Below are positions 9,138-19,000 of a stretch of 64,000 bases of DNA, one piece after another; the stretch's first letter is position 1, and every line of letters starts with the position of its first letter. The notes under the pieces are model-generated. The model ran no database searches. It was given only the letters and a program-made list of their open reading frames with translations, and had not been told where the DNA came from. Made by a program: the position numbers and the translations under genes. Source of the DNA: Paenarthrobacter aurescens TC1. Its GTDB lineage: Bacteria; Actinomycetota; Actinomycetes; Actinomycetales; Micrococcaceae. Location: the NCBI GenBank assembly GCA_000014925.1, contig CP000475.1, positions 264,238 through 328,237 of the forward strand, read 5' to 3'.

Positions 9138-9455
9138 ATGGCACGAAATATGAATCGACCGGCAAAAGCTGGACGAGGAAAGTCCGTCACGAAGACCGCC
9201 AAGTCGGGCTCTGACAGATCCGTTTACCGCATTGCAGGCAGCGGGAAGTTCGAGACGACGGCCAAAAAGCCTAGGAATACTACGACGCCCCTGTCGGCGT
9301 CTTCCGTCTCTCCCGTTCAACAACGGCCCACAGAGATTCCAGATCTATCCGATCCCAATACGTATAAGAAACTGCTAGCAGAGGCAGAAGAGGAACTCCG
9401 GGAGGATCGGCGGGCGGCTGGCAAGCTCGTACTTCGCTCGCTGTTCGGCCGTTAG
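9138..9455 (+). CDS. Small basic protein of unknown function
   Basis: A 105-residue protein with a Lys/Arg/Ser/Thr-rich, probably disordered N-terminal half and an acidic helix near the C-terminus (K-K-L-L-A-E-A-E-E-E-L). The ATG at 9138 is preceded by GGAGGAGG at 8-nt spacing, a strong ribosome site that decides the start. It follows the GAF membrane protein gene by 23 nt and is probably cotranscribed. I do not recognise the family. The charge suggests nucleic acid or partner binding, which is inference. Confidence 0.6.
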   Translation: MARNMNRPAKAGRGKSVTKTAKSGSDRSVYRIAGSGKFETTAKKPRNTTTPLSASSVSPVQQRPTEIPDLSDPNTYKKLLAEAEEELREDRRAAGKLVLRSLFGR

Positions 9456-9593
9456 CTGCCACCGCCTCGACGTTAGCCGTCGAAGCCACCTCCCCCGCGT
9501 GCTAGTTCTAGCCGGTATCGGAATATTCCGGTCCGAGCTGGAGCTGGCAATGCCGAGTAGGGTTCACGCCGTCGGAATCGCCAGCTCACTGCC

Positions 9594-11577
9594 CTATATC
9601 TGGATGGGCAATTCAATTACCGGACGTAAGGCCTCGAGCCGGCCCGCATATGTGCGGACGACTTGATCGTAGAGATCCGGAGTACGAGGTGACGTTACCG
9701 TTACGACTAGGGCGTATCGGATTCGCTCAGCACCGATGGCCTGGCCCCCATTGGTGCGGGCATTGTAGTGGATGTCGAAGACCGGGTTTCTAAGCGACTT
9801 GGCCATGAAGCCTTGTTCACGGTTCAAAACTGTCTCCCATTTTTGGGCGTCTCCGCGTAGCGTCCCCTCTGTGTCAAAGGCGGTCTTTTTGAAGAACGGT
9901 TTTGACTGAGGGTCCAAGGCGTCGTCCTTGGCGAATTTTTGATCATGGGGACGAAATGTCACAACCAGCCCACTCCGTGTGTAATTGCCTGGATCTTGGG
10001 GATCGGTGAGTGTTGCGTATGTAAAAGTGGCGGCAATCTTTACCTTGCCACTCAGGCCTCTGTCAGGCATGGGAATCTGCGCCCGCAGATACCGGCCTGG
10101 CGTCAGCTCTCCCTGATAGACGACTCTCACCTCTCCATCGCCGCACACCATGATGTCCTCCAACGCACCCGGAATCCTGCCCCAACCCACATCCGCACGC
10201 TCGTGACCCCCATCACCAGCGGAATGGATCAATAAGGCCTTGAGAGCGAGCGGACTTAGCCGATCGCCGAAGTGCGTCCGCATAGCAACTGCACGGCGCA
10301 AGGCTGCCGGCGACGCGAATGACGTCCCCTGTGTATGCGCGATTGTTTGGTCGTCGCTTGATGAATATACAACGAAGGGTTCGGTGTTACTGCCCCCAAA
10401 TTCCAAAGCATCCGGCTTGACGAGACCTGGGCTCCTTCCGGGACCGAGAGCGCTATAGGCGGATCGCTTCCACCCGTCTCTCGTGCTGTCCGCGGCGCCA
10501 ACTGCGAACCCGTTCACGCAGTCGGCAGGGACTTGAATCCTCTGCTCGGCAGGATCTGCGTTCGGCATGCCGTTATTACCCACAGCGATCGCTGCTAGTG
10601 CCTTCCCTTCAGCCAGGTAGGCATCGAGCACGGCTGTCCAAGGGTGAACGTCGTCGTCCTCCACAGATGAGTAAGGGCCAAGGCTCAGATTGATAAATTC
10701 GTAGCTCTTGTCGCTGAGGACGTCATCGATGCGTCTGAGAACGTCATAAAGCTCGAAGGGGTCGCCATCGCTAGATGCGTCCAAGACCCGATAGTGGTCA
10801 ATGGTTGCATGGGGCTGCTCTGCCTCAACCCCCGGTTCCAAAGATCCAAATAGCAAGGCCGACGTTACGGAGTGCCCATGCTCAAGGTATGCGGCTTCTG
10901 ATTCACCAACTCCTGGGGCATCAATAGAAGTGGCCCATTTATCTAGAGCGGTACCTGGTTTTAAACCGCCATCGAAGACCGCTACGCGCAAATCGGAACG
11001 CTTAGGGCCTTCAACCGGCAAGGGACAGTTCGATGCTCCGGCCTGGACAGCTCGCTCGATAGGCATGAGGTGGCGCATCTTCGATAACGGCCGCGCGGCA
11101 CGCAGGAATGCGAAATGCGTCAGCGCATCGAGTTGCACACTCGAGGCAGCGGCAGGCAGAAAACAGAGCCCACCTGCATATAAGCGTCGATCTGTGTCTA
11201 ATTCGATTCCGAGTTCTCTGGAATAAGCCTCAAAAGCCGCAACGATGTACTCATCGTGTGCACGCGCATGAAGAACGAGCTCAACGAGGATGCCTTCCTC
11301 AGTAACGTCAGCATATTGCAGATTTCGTAACCGGTCACCGGGAAGCGGCGCGCGCACGCTCTCGATACGCTGAATGGCTTCGGGTAGACGATTTGGATCC
11401 CGGGCAAAATCTTCAGCCCACTGGGCAAAGGAGTCGCGGTCTCCCGCCACGTAGATCTCCGTCGTAGGGCTTAGGACCGGCTCTCCTTGTTTGGTCCATT
11501 TGGCTGGAACAATGTCCACTGGCCGGCTTCCCACCTGACGGAGATTATACGAGTTCAAAAGCTTTTGGGGATGATAT
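9594..11577 (-). pseudogene. ietS: IetS-like subtilisin protease, C-terminal part cut off by an IS
   Basis: This fragment holds the whole S8 catalytic domain: Asp in R-V-A-V-F-D-G-G, His in L-E-H-G-H-S-V, and Ser in G-T-S-F-A-S-P, at residues 281, 311 and 497 of the reconstructed 739-residue protein. The N-terminal 80 codons lie on the other side of the insertion at 12835-13074. Joining the two through one copy of the ATAT duplication restores a continuous frame. The pair of AAA ATPase and subtilase matches the IetAS anti-phage system. The remaining fragment has only a weak TTG (11558) as start and no ribosome site, so it is probably not functional. Confidence 0.82.
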
Positions 11578-11657
11578 TGGTTGGGTCCCCGTGTAGGAGT
11601 CCGGTGACTATGTGAGTTTCGTGTCCGAGAATGGACGCAGGAGGAAATTCACTAGTT

Positions 11658-11936
11658 ATGGCACGTAGGCATACCCCCGAGCAGGTCATCGCGAAGGTCC
11701 GGCAGGGCCAGAAAATGCTCAATGAAGGACGGCCCCTCATCGAGGTCGTCAAGGAACTGCAGGTCACCGAGGCGACCTGGTACCGGTGGCTGAACCAGTA
11801 CGGGTCCGAGAAGAACGCCGAGGCGACGAAACGGACCAAGGAGCTCGAGAAGGAGAACGCGAGGCTCAAGCGGCTGCTGGCCGAGAAAGAGCTAGCCATC
11901 GACATCCTGAACGAGGTGGCCAAGGGAAAATTCTGA
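11658..11936 (+). CDS. IS3-family OrfA (helix-turn-helix and leucine zipper)
   Basis: A 92-residue OrfA. A helix-turn-helix (H-T-P-E-Q-V-I-A-K-V-R to A-T-W-Y-R-W) is followed by a coiled coil rich in Lys, Glu and Leu. It ends at TGA 11934-11936. Seven bases before, at 11924-11930, is G-GGA-AAA, a canonical -1 slippery heptamer in the correct phase, from which ribosomes can enter the orfB frame. GGAGGA stands upstream of the ATG at about 12-nt spacing. OrfA alone usually regulates transposition; the fused product is the transposase. Confidence 0.87.
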   Translation: MARRHTPEQVIAKVRQGQKMLNEGRPLIEVVKELQVTEATWYRWLNQYGSEKNAEATKRTKELEKENARLKRLLAEKELAIDILNEVAKGKF

Positions 11937-12805
11937 GCCCCGAACCACGCCGCCGTGCCGTGCGCATGGCGATGGAGAAGTTCGGGGCGTCGGAACGCTT
12001 TGCCTGCAAAGTGCTGGGGCAGAACCGCTCCGCCCTGCGCAAGAAGAAACCCGAAATGAGTTTCGAGGAAACACGGCTGCGCGCTGACCTGCGGGCAGTC
12101 GCGCAGAAACACCCGGCGTGGGGCTGGAAGAAGGCCCGCTGGCACCTGCGTGCCCAGCCGCAGTGGCAGGACGTGGCGCTGAACAAGAAGCGGGTACGCC
12201 GGCTCTGGCGCGACGAGGGACTGGTTTGTAAACCCAAGCCGAAGAAGAAGCGCCGGACCGGCCCGGACGCCGGGGAACAGAAGCGCCTGAAAGCCGAATA
12301 CCCGATGCACGTGATCAGCTTCGACTTCCAGTCCGACGTCACCTCCTGCGGGCGCCACATCCGCTTCTTCAACGTCATCGACGAATGCACCCGCACGGCG
12401 CTGGCGATCGTGCCGCGGCGCTCGTTCAAGGCTTCCGACGTGGTCGCCGTGCTGGAGAACATCATCGCCGAAACCGGTATCGAACCGGCGTACGTGCGCT
12501 GCGACAACGGACCGGAATTCACCGCCGCCGCACTGATCGAATGGTGCAGCACAGCCGGTGTGAAGACCGCGTTCATCGACCCGGGATCGCCCTGGCAGAA
12601 CGGGTTCATCGAATCATTCAACGCCCAATTCAGAAGGGAACAACTCTCCGGAGAAATCATCGACACCATGGCCGAAGCAAAGTACTTGGCCGACGAATGG
12701 AAAGACATCTACAATCATGAACGGCCCCACGGATCCCTGGATGGAATGACACCATCCAACTACTGGAATCAGTGGACCGCAGACCACCAATCAGCTATCG
12801 CATAG
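11786..12805 (+). CDS. IS3-family OrfB, DDE transposase region (made as OrfAB by -1 frameshift)
   Basis: The region holds an rve-type DDE integrase core: first Asp in V-I-S-F-D-F-Q-S-D, second in V-R-C-D-N-G-P-E-F, and Glu in G-F-I-E-S-F-N-A-Q-F. An IS3 HTH_21 segment (H-P-A-W-G-W-K-K-A-R-W) lies before it. The true product begins in orfA and shifts at 11924-11930; the upstream part of this open frame is a shadow of orfA. The ending H-E-R-P-H-G-S-L-D-G-M-T-P is typical. All catalytic residues are present. Confidence 0.87.
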   Translation: MAEPVRVREERRGDETDQGAREGEREAQAAAGRERASHRHPERGGQGKILSPEPRRRAVRMAMEKFGASERFACKVLGQNRSALRKKKPEMSFEETRLRADLRAVAQKHPAWGWKKARWHLRAQPQWQDVALNKKRVRRLWRDEGLVCKPKPKKKRRTGPDAGEQKRLKAEYPMHVISFDFQSDVTSCGRHIRFFNVIDECTRTALAIVPRRSFKASDVVAVLENIIAETGIEPAYVRCDNGPEFTAAALIEWCSTAGVKTAFIDPGSPWQNGFIESFNAQFRREQLSGEIIDTMAEAKYLADEWKDIYNHERPHGSLDGMTPSNYWNQWTADHQSAIA

Positions 12806-12834
12806 CCGCTGGACTGCTAAAGGGGGCCCAATCA

Positions 12835-13074
12835 ATATGACTTCGCTAACGACTGGGGATGGAGCGTCAGTGTCCCAACGGCCTCATTATCCGGGCAAGC
12901 TTCAGGGGGCAGCGACACCAAGTCTTGGACGAGGTCTTCGGTCTGTGGGAGGAGTCGTGCCACAGCTTCTTCAAAAGAATACGCCGGCCCCCCAGGAGGA
13001 CCACTCTTGGGGGCTTGCACATGGCCAGTCAATCGTTCCCCGTATCCCAGCAAGAATCTCTTGTTCTCAGACAT
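12835..13074 (-). pseudogene. ietS: IetS-like protease, N-terminal 80 codons before the IS insertion
   Basis: The segment starts at ATG 13072-13074 and overlaps the end of the AAA ATPase gene by 8 nt (ATGTCTGA), a sign of coupled translation. It ends in L-H-P-Q-S-L-A-K-S-Y and meets a TGA supplied by the IS end. The fragment past the IS resumes with H-P-Q-K-L-L-N-S-Y. The truncated peptide lacks the protease domain. Confidence 0.8.
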
Positions 13075-14245
13075 CCGTTGCCCCCTTGTCCTCTGCGGAT
13101 GCATACTTGCGCAGTGTGTCGCGGCTGACGCCCGTCATCTCACTCACCTGTCGCTGGCTCAAGCGTTCGTCTTTTAGCATTCGGGCAGCTGCAGGACCGC
13201 GTTCGCTGGCCGGCATCGTCTTGAACCTATCCTTTACCGTCCTGAGAAGGACTTCTGAAAGCTCCACGCCATGCACGGCCGAGATCCGGCGTGCTCTAAA
13301 CATTTCGCGCTCGATAAAACTCAAGGTTTCTCCCTGATATAAGCGGGAAAGCAGGTCCACGAGTGCGTCATCCATCGCGGCTTCGCCGAGGAATGTTTGA
13401 ATGCCAACTTTCAAAGCCTTGACGTCCGGCAGCGGGAAGTCGAGCACTACTTCGAATCGACGCCACACAGCTGGGTCAAGGAGATTACCGTGATTGGTCG
13501 CTGCAATTAACAGCGATCCTTCCGGCCACGAATCGATCTCTTGAAGGAGCACCGTGACGAGCCTCTTCAACTCCCCTATTTCCGTTGCGTCATCTCGACG
13601 TTTCGCAACAGCATCGAGTTCATCTAACAAAAGAACTGCTCCAGAAGATCGAGCATAGTGAAGGACACGACGAACGTTAGACCCAGTCTTGCCCAGAAAA
13701 CTGCTCATCACAGAGGACAAGTCCAAAATGATGAGGGGAAGATTCAGCTCGCTCGCTATCCATCGGGCGGCGAGTGTTTTGCCAACGCCAGGAGCCCCAA
13801 CAAAGAGAGCTGTACGCGTGGGTGCCAGACCTACTTCCAGAAGCTTGCCAGATTCACGGTGCTCCGCCACGAGCTGTTTCAGCGGATCTTCAATGACCGG
13901 TTGCAAGATTAAGTCGTTCACAAGTACAACAGGGTTCTCTTCCCTTACCAGAGGCAAACGGCTATCGGAATCCACGGGTTGAGAGATAGCTTCACCATTT
14001 GCAGCCGACCTTAACGGGCTCGCTCGGAGTACATCAACGATACCCTTGGCTAGATCTGGACGCGATTCCCTATAGCGCCGAGCCATCTTTCGCAGAAGTG
14101 CCTGTGATCCTGGGGCTGCCCCCGCAGCGGTGAGCCGTACCAGTTGGACCAATTCGGAGTCCGTCGGACCATAATCGTCCAGATATTTTGCTTGCATAAC
14201 GTCGACTTTACGGCCAGATGGACGATAAATACAGCTCACATCCAA
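13067..14245 (-). CDS. ietA: IetA-like AAA ATPase of an IetAS-type defence pair
   Basis: A 392-residue AAA ATPase. Walker A G-A-P-G-V-G-K-T lies at about 150-157, Walker B L-L-L-D-E at about 205-209, and a sensor A-A-T-N-H follows. The C-terminus (about 350-385) carries what looks like a helix-turn-helix: L-S-Q-R-Q-V-S-E-M-T-G-V-S-R-D-T-L. It starts at TTG 14245, with AGGTGG 7 nt before it. IetA works with the subtilase IetS in anti-phage defence. Here the partner gene overlaps by 8 nt but is broken by an IS, so the ATPase is orphaned. An unrelated AAA regulator is less likely given the subtilase partner. Confidence 0.78.
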   Translation of the reverse strand: MDVSCIYRPSGRKVDVMQAKYLDDYGPTDSELVQLVRLTAAGAAPGSQALLRKMARRYRESRPDLAKGIVDVLRASPLRSAANGEAISQPVDSDSRLPLVREENPVVLVNDLILQPVIEDPLKQLVAEHRESGKLLEVGLAPTRTALFVGAPGVGKTLAARWIASELNLPLIILDLSSVMSSFLGKTGSNVRRVLHYARSSGAVLLLDELDAVAKRRDDATEIGELKRLVTVLLQEIDSWPEGSLLIAATNHGNLLDPAVWRRFEVVLDFPLPDVKALKVGIQTFLGEAAMDDALVDLLSRLYQGETLSFIEREMFRARRISAVHGVELSEVLLRTVKDRFKTMPASERGPAAARMLKDERLSQRQVSEMTGVSRDTLRKYASAEDKGATDV

Positions 14246-14567
14246 AATTAGTCCACCTTAGCTGAACGTGTCCTAACAGCCCGAACTGCCGTGCGTGACT
14301 GAGCTCGAATAGAACCGGCCGTGAATCGCCACATACACGCACATCATTCCTCCCGTCCGGCTGCAGGGGCAGGAAGGATCCCCGGTTCGTGACACCCGTG
14401 CCGCTCTTCCATGCATAGAAATCCCGCATGAGCAGCAAGACATGGGTTGAGCAAGCGACCCGCCTCCGGCACTCTCCTGCCGTGGCAAGAAAAGCAGTGA
14501 CACAGACCGTCCCACACACGCCTGATCACGCAGGAGATAACTCTCTTGTGAAGGAGGTGCATCGATC
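14246..14567. other. Gene-free gap between divergent ietA and a small membrane protein gene
   Basis: No frame here has a ribosome site and family resemblance together. It must hold the promoters of the divergent genes on its two sides. AAGGAGGT at 14551-14558 belongs to the next gene. Confidence 0.4.
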
Positions 14568-14804
14568 TTGAAAACCAACAGAGCTGGGGGAGGCAGCATG
14601 GACGTGTCAGGGCTTCTGGAAGTAGATCCCTTGGTTGTCATGGTCCTTGCTGCGTTCGTATTCGTTGTGGCTTTAGCCCTCATTCTGCTGACCCCGCTGG
14701 CGTATGTGGTGGTCTTCTGCAAAGGCCCCAATAGCAATTTTCGGGCCATAATCAGGGATTGGAAGTCTGAAAGGCAACGGCCTAAACAAAAACGTCGGAA
14801 ATGA
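14568..14804 (+). CDS. Small single-span membrane protein, unknown
   Basis: A 78-residue protein with one long hydrophobic helix (about residues 20-52) and a basic C-terminal tail ending K-Q-K-R-R-K, so the tail is probably cytoplasmic. A TTG start at 14568 has a perfect AAGGAGGT at 9-nt spacing; an ATG at 14598 with GGGGGAGG close before it is an alternative. The family is not recognised. It stands alone between the IetA-like gene and a convergent membrane protein gene, inside a defence-rich stretch. Confidence 0.5.
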   Translation: MKTNRAGGGSMDVSGLLEVDPLVVMVLAAFVFVVALALILLTPLAYVVVFCKGPNSNFRAIIRDWKSERQRPKQKRRK

Positions 14805-14880
14805 GCGCCAGCATCCGGTCACCCACGACCGGTGAGCCTCCGCGGTGGAGTTCGCTCTCCTCCTCGGCCGCCCACTCCAG

Positions 14881-15411
14881 TCAGGACTCCAGGGTGTCCC
14901 GTCTTCGGAACAGCCGGTCCCGATTCAGCCTCTCAACGGATTCTGGCGGGCCATTCCTATCACTGCGCCGAGCAAGTACGTTACTGGCTAGCAGCACTCC
15001 GGCGGTGGCCATGAATAGGCCCGCTAAGCTCACCACGCCGGAGGCCGTGTTGTGCATCGCTCCCGCTTGGGCCAGCAGAACATCTTGGTCAGTGACCTCG
15101 ACATCAAATGGCCAATGCGGCTCGTGGAGCTGCAGATCATCGCACCCAACAGGACGACTGCCATCCGTGCACTCGGCGTTGTAAGTGGCCCAGGAAAACC
15201 ACCTGCCGGCCTCCTCATAGGCGTTATATGCGCTGAAAAAGCTAAAGCATCCGAGAAGGAAGGCAGCCGTTGCCGCCACTGTCACACTCCACCGGAGCAC
15301 CCCTTGAGCTCCTAACCTCCAGCTCGCAGAACCCATTGTCCCCTTATGCCGGGGGACCTCCCTGAGATTCCTGTTGAGTGGCGGGGGAACATCTGAGCTC
15401 ATGGTTGCCAT
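14881..15411 (-). CDS. Membrane protein with two spans, unknown
   Basis: A 176-residue protein with hydrophobic segments at about residues 42-62 and 125-148. Between them is an extracytoplasmic loop containing C-T-D-G-S-R-P-V-G-C, a possible disulfide. The tail is Arg rich. It is convergent with the preceding small membrane protein gene. A second ATG at 15402 is possible. I do not recognise the family. Confidence 0.5.
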   Translation of the reverse strand: MATMSSDVPPPLNRNLREVPRHKGTMGSASWRLGAQGVLRWSVTVAATAAFLLGCFSFFSAYNAYEEAGRWFSWATYNAECTDGSRPVGCDDLQLHEPHWPFDVEVTDQDVLLAQAGAMHNTASGVVSLAGLFMATAGVLLASNVLARRSDRNGPPESVERLNRDRLFRRRDTLES

Positions 15412-15659
15412 CCTTGCTCATGCGAGGGCACGAAAGCGAAACCTCACGACGAGTCGCGGTAGCCGGACACCTGGTGGCACAATTGAATGGCCCAGCGGTG
15501 CCACCCCGAGCCAAGTGGGCAGCGCGCGGGCATCATCCGGTGGTGTGGCTTTTCTTGCTGCCGCCGACCAGGATCCAAATCCGGGCGCGTGGGCCTTCTG
15601 GAAATCAGGATTCTTTAGACTAGGCAAGACCTCGCTAGGGGCAAAAATCTGGGGGAACC

Positions 15660-15955
15660 ATGTCACGCATCTCTGAACTTGTGAAAAGACCGGACTCAAC
15701 AAAGCAGAAGTAGCACGGGCGTTAGGCGTCAGCACAGCGATGCTCCGAAACTATGAGCGAGAAATTTACGTTATCCCGGACGCCCGCCTTGGCACCTTGG
15801 AAGCCCTCGCGGGAGACAGAATCAGACCTACAGCGGAACGAGCCCCAACTGCTCCAACGCTGGCCCTCGTGCCATCGGTTGAGCTCATCCGTGAGCTCAA
15901 CCGCCGTGCCGTCTCCGGCCAACTGCGCGACGCCGCAACCAGGCCTAACCCGTAA
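15660..15955 (+). pseudogene. Helix-turn-helix protein gene with a one-base frameshift
   Basis: ATG 15660 has GGGGGAA before it and reads M-S-R-I-S-E-L-V-K in frame 0. The +1 frame then continues K-T-G-L-N-K-A-E-V-A-R-A-L-G-V-S, a helix-turn-helix, up to the stop at 15955. The break coincides with a run of four A at 15684-15687. One extra A would give a single 98-residue frame. It could be a true mutation, a sequencing error, or a gene that starts at ATG 15740 without the helix-turn-helix. It lies just upstream of the Type ISP gene and may have been its regulator. Confidence 0.6.
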
Positions 15956-16088
15956 CCAGGGCCCCTGAGCACCCCATATACCGTAGGCATCAAGACCGAG
16001 GTGTTCACGCGCCGCCTGCCCATATGCCTTCAGTCGTGGATGAAGCCGGATGAATGACCATTGGTTTTAGTACGGCAAGATAACAGGT

Positions 16089-19000
16089 ATGGCTTCTTCT
16101 CCCTTTGCTGCGCTGTTGGACAGGCTCTACTTCACCGCCTCGGACGAGCGCGACAAGGGGTCGAGGTTCGAGCGGCTGATCCGGTCCTATCTGCAACTTG
16201 ATCCCCAGTATGCGGAACAGTTCAGTGATGTATGGCTGTGGGATGAGTGGCCCGGCCGAGACGGCCATGTCGATACCGGGATTGACCTTGTGGCAGCCGA
16301 ACGCGACACTGGGGATCTCGTCGCAATCCAGTGCAAGTTTTATGATCCGGCCCGCCCGCTGCGCAAGGAACAAATCGATTCCTTCTTCACCGCAGCAGGG
16401 AAAAAGGAATTTTCCCGAGGCCTGATCGTCTCGACCAGTGATAAGTGGAGCAAACACGCCGAGGACGCCCTTCGGGGACAGTCCAAACCGGTGAGCCGGC
16501 TGCGGTTCCAGGATCTGGAAGACTCCACCATCGACTGGTCCACCTTCGACCTGGATCAGCCTGAGGAGATGGAGCGCAAAGACAAGAAGCGACCCCGTCC
16601 GCACCAGCGCGCTGCGATCGAGAAAGTCCGAGAAGGATTCCAAGCCCATGACCGGGGCAAGCTGATTATGGCGTGCGGGACCGGGAAAACCTACACATCC
16701 CTGCGGATTGTGGAGGACATGGTGCCGGTCGGCGGCAGCGTTTTGTTCCTGGTGCCGTCGATTTCGCTGCTGCAACAGACTCTTACGGAGTGGACCGCGG
16801 AGTCGGAGGTTCCCCTCCGTCCGCTGGCTGTTTGTTCGGATACGAAGGTCGGCAAGAACCATGAGGACCTGAGCGCCCATGACCTGGCGTTTCCTGCTTC
16901 CACGGACTCGCAGAAGCTCTATTCCCGGTCGCGGAAAAGCACCGGGCAGGCGGCGGTCACGGTAGTCTTCTCCACTTACCAGTCCATTGACGTGGTGGCC
17001 CAGGCCCAAGGCCTGGGGTTGGGCGAGTTCGATTTGATTGTCTGCGATGAGGCACACCGCACCACGGGACTAACGCAGGGCGATGACGATGACTCGGCTT
17101 TCGTGCGGGTCCACGACCAGGACTTCATCAAGGCCAAAAAACGCCTCTACATGACAGCAACGCCACGGATCTACGTGCAGGAATCCAAGACCAAGGCAGC
17201 GGAGAACGACGTGAAGGTCTTCTCCATGGACGACGAGGCCGCCTACGGCCCGGAGTTCCACCACCTGGGATTCGGGGAAGCGGTCGAGCGGAACCTGCTC
17301 TCCGACTACAAGGTCCTCGTCCTGGCAGTGAACGAAGAGTCGGTCAACAAAACCTTCCAGCAGTTACTCACTGACGACAACAACGAACTGAATCTGGACG
17401 ATGTGGCCAAGATTGTCGGCTGCTGGAACGGGCTGGCCAAACGCGGCGTCGACCAGTCCCGGCTCGAGGTAACCGGCGCCCCAATGAAACGCGCGGTAGC
17501 ATTCGCGCAGAACATCAAGGAATCGAAGAAGATCGCCTCCATGTTCGCCGAGGTGACTGACCAGCTCGCACATGAACACGAAGGCTCCCTCCGGTGCGAA
17601 GGCGAACACGTGGACGGGACCTTCAACGTCCTCGAACGCAACGAGAAGCTCGACTGGCTCAAAGCAGACACCGCCAGCAACCAAGACGGAGATGTGTGCC
17701 GCGTCCTCTCCAACGCCCGCTGCCTGTCTGAAGGCGTAGATGTACCGGCCCTGGACGCGGTGCTGTTCCTGAACCCGCGCAACTCCCAGGTCGATGTAGT
17801 CCAGTCCGTCGGCCGGGTCATGCGCAAGGCCGAAGGCAAAGAATACGGGTACATCATCCTGCCCATCGGCGTCCCCACCGACATGGCCCCGGAAGAAGCA
17901 CTGAAGGACAACCGCAAGTACAAAGTCGTCTGGGACGTCCTGCAGGCCCTGCGTGCCCACGACGACCGGTTCAACGCCATGATCAACAAAATCGAACTGA
18001 ACAAAGCCAAGGACGACAAACTCCAGATCATCGGCGTCGGTGGAGAGGGGCGAAACGTCGACGGCCAGGACGGGACCGCTCCCGATGGTGCCGGAACCCA
18101 GACCATGCTGCACTTCCCCAACCTGGAGGAATGGCGCAACGCCATCTACGCCAGGATCGTACGCAAGGTCGGCGACCGCCGCTACTGGGAAGACTGGGCC
18201 AAAGACGTCAAGGACATCGCCGAACGCCACACCCTGCGTATCCGCGGCATCCTCGACGACCCCGCCTCCGGGGTCCAGGACGCCTTCGGGCAGTTCCTCG
18301 ACGGGCTGCGCGGCAACCTCAACGAGAGCATTACCCGCGACGATGCTGTCGATATGCTGTCCCAGCACCTGATCACCAAACCGGTCTTCGACGCCCTGTT
18401 TGAGAACTACTCCTTCGCCGCCCATAACCCCGTTTCCCGGGTTATGGAGAACATGCTGGAGAAGCTGCGCGGAAAGTCCCTGGAGACCGAGACCGCTGCC
18501 CTGGAAAAGTTCTATGCCTCCGTGCGGATGCGCGCCGAAGGCATCGATAATGCCGAAGGCAAGCAGAAGATCATCACCGAACTCTACGAGAAGTTCTTCA
18601 AGCTGGCGTTCCCCCGTGCCGCCGAATCCCTAGGCATCGTCTACACCCCAGTGGAAGTCGTTGACTTCATAATCCGCAGCGTCGATGATGTGCTGCGCTC
18701 AGAGTTCGGGGCCTCCCTGACCGACCGAGGCGTACATGTGCTCGACCCGTTCACAGGCACCGGGACCTTCATAGTGAGGCTATTGCAGTCCGGGCTGATC
18801 AGGCCCGAGGACCTGCTGTACAAGTACACCAACGACCTGCACGCCAACGAAATCCTGTTGCTGGCCTACTACATCGCTGCCATCAACATCGAAGCCACCC
18901 TCCATGGTCTCCTCACCGAACAGGACCCCGAGGCCGGATATGTTCCCTTCGACGGCATCGTGCTCACCGATACCTTCCAGATGACCGAAGACGACGACAC

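Larger units (their letters stand above)
11578..12834 (+). mobile_element. IS3-family insertion sequence, 1257 bp, complete
   Basis: The ends are TGGTTGGGTCCCC on the left and, inverted, TGATTGGGCCCCC on the right; similarity continues into AGGAGTCC/AGCAGTCC. Both ends have the TG...CA termini usual for IS3. The 4-bp ATAT at 11574-11577 and 12835-12838 is the target duplication; its removal restores the protease frame. Two overlapping frames encode OrfA and the OrfAB transposase. A 4-bp duplication fits the IS407 group. The element looks intact, so the insertion may be recent. Confidence 0.93.
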
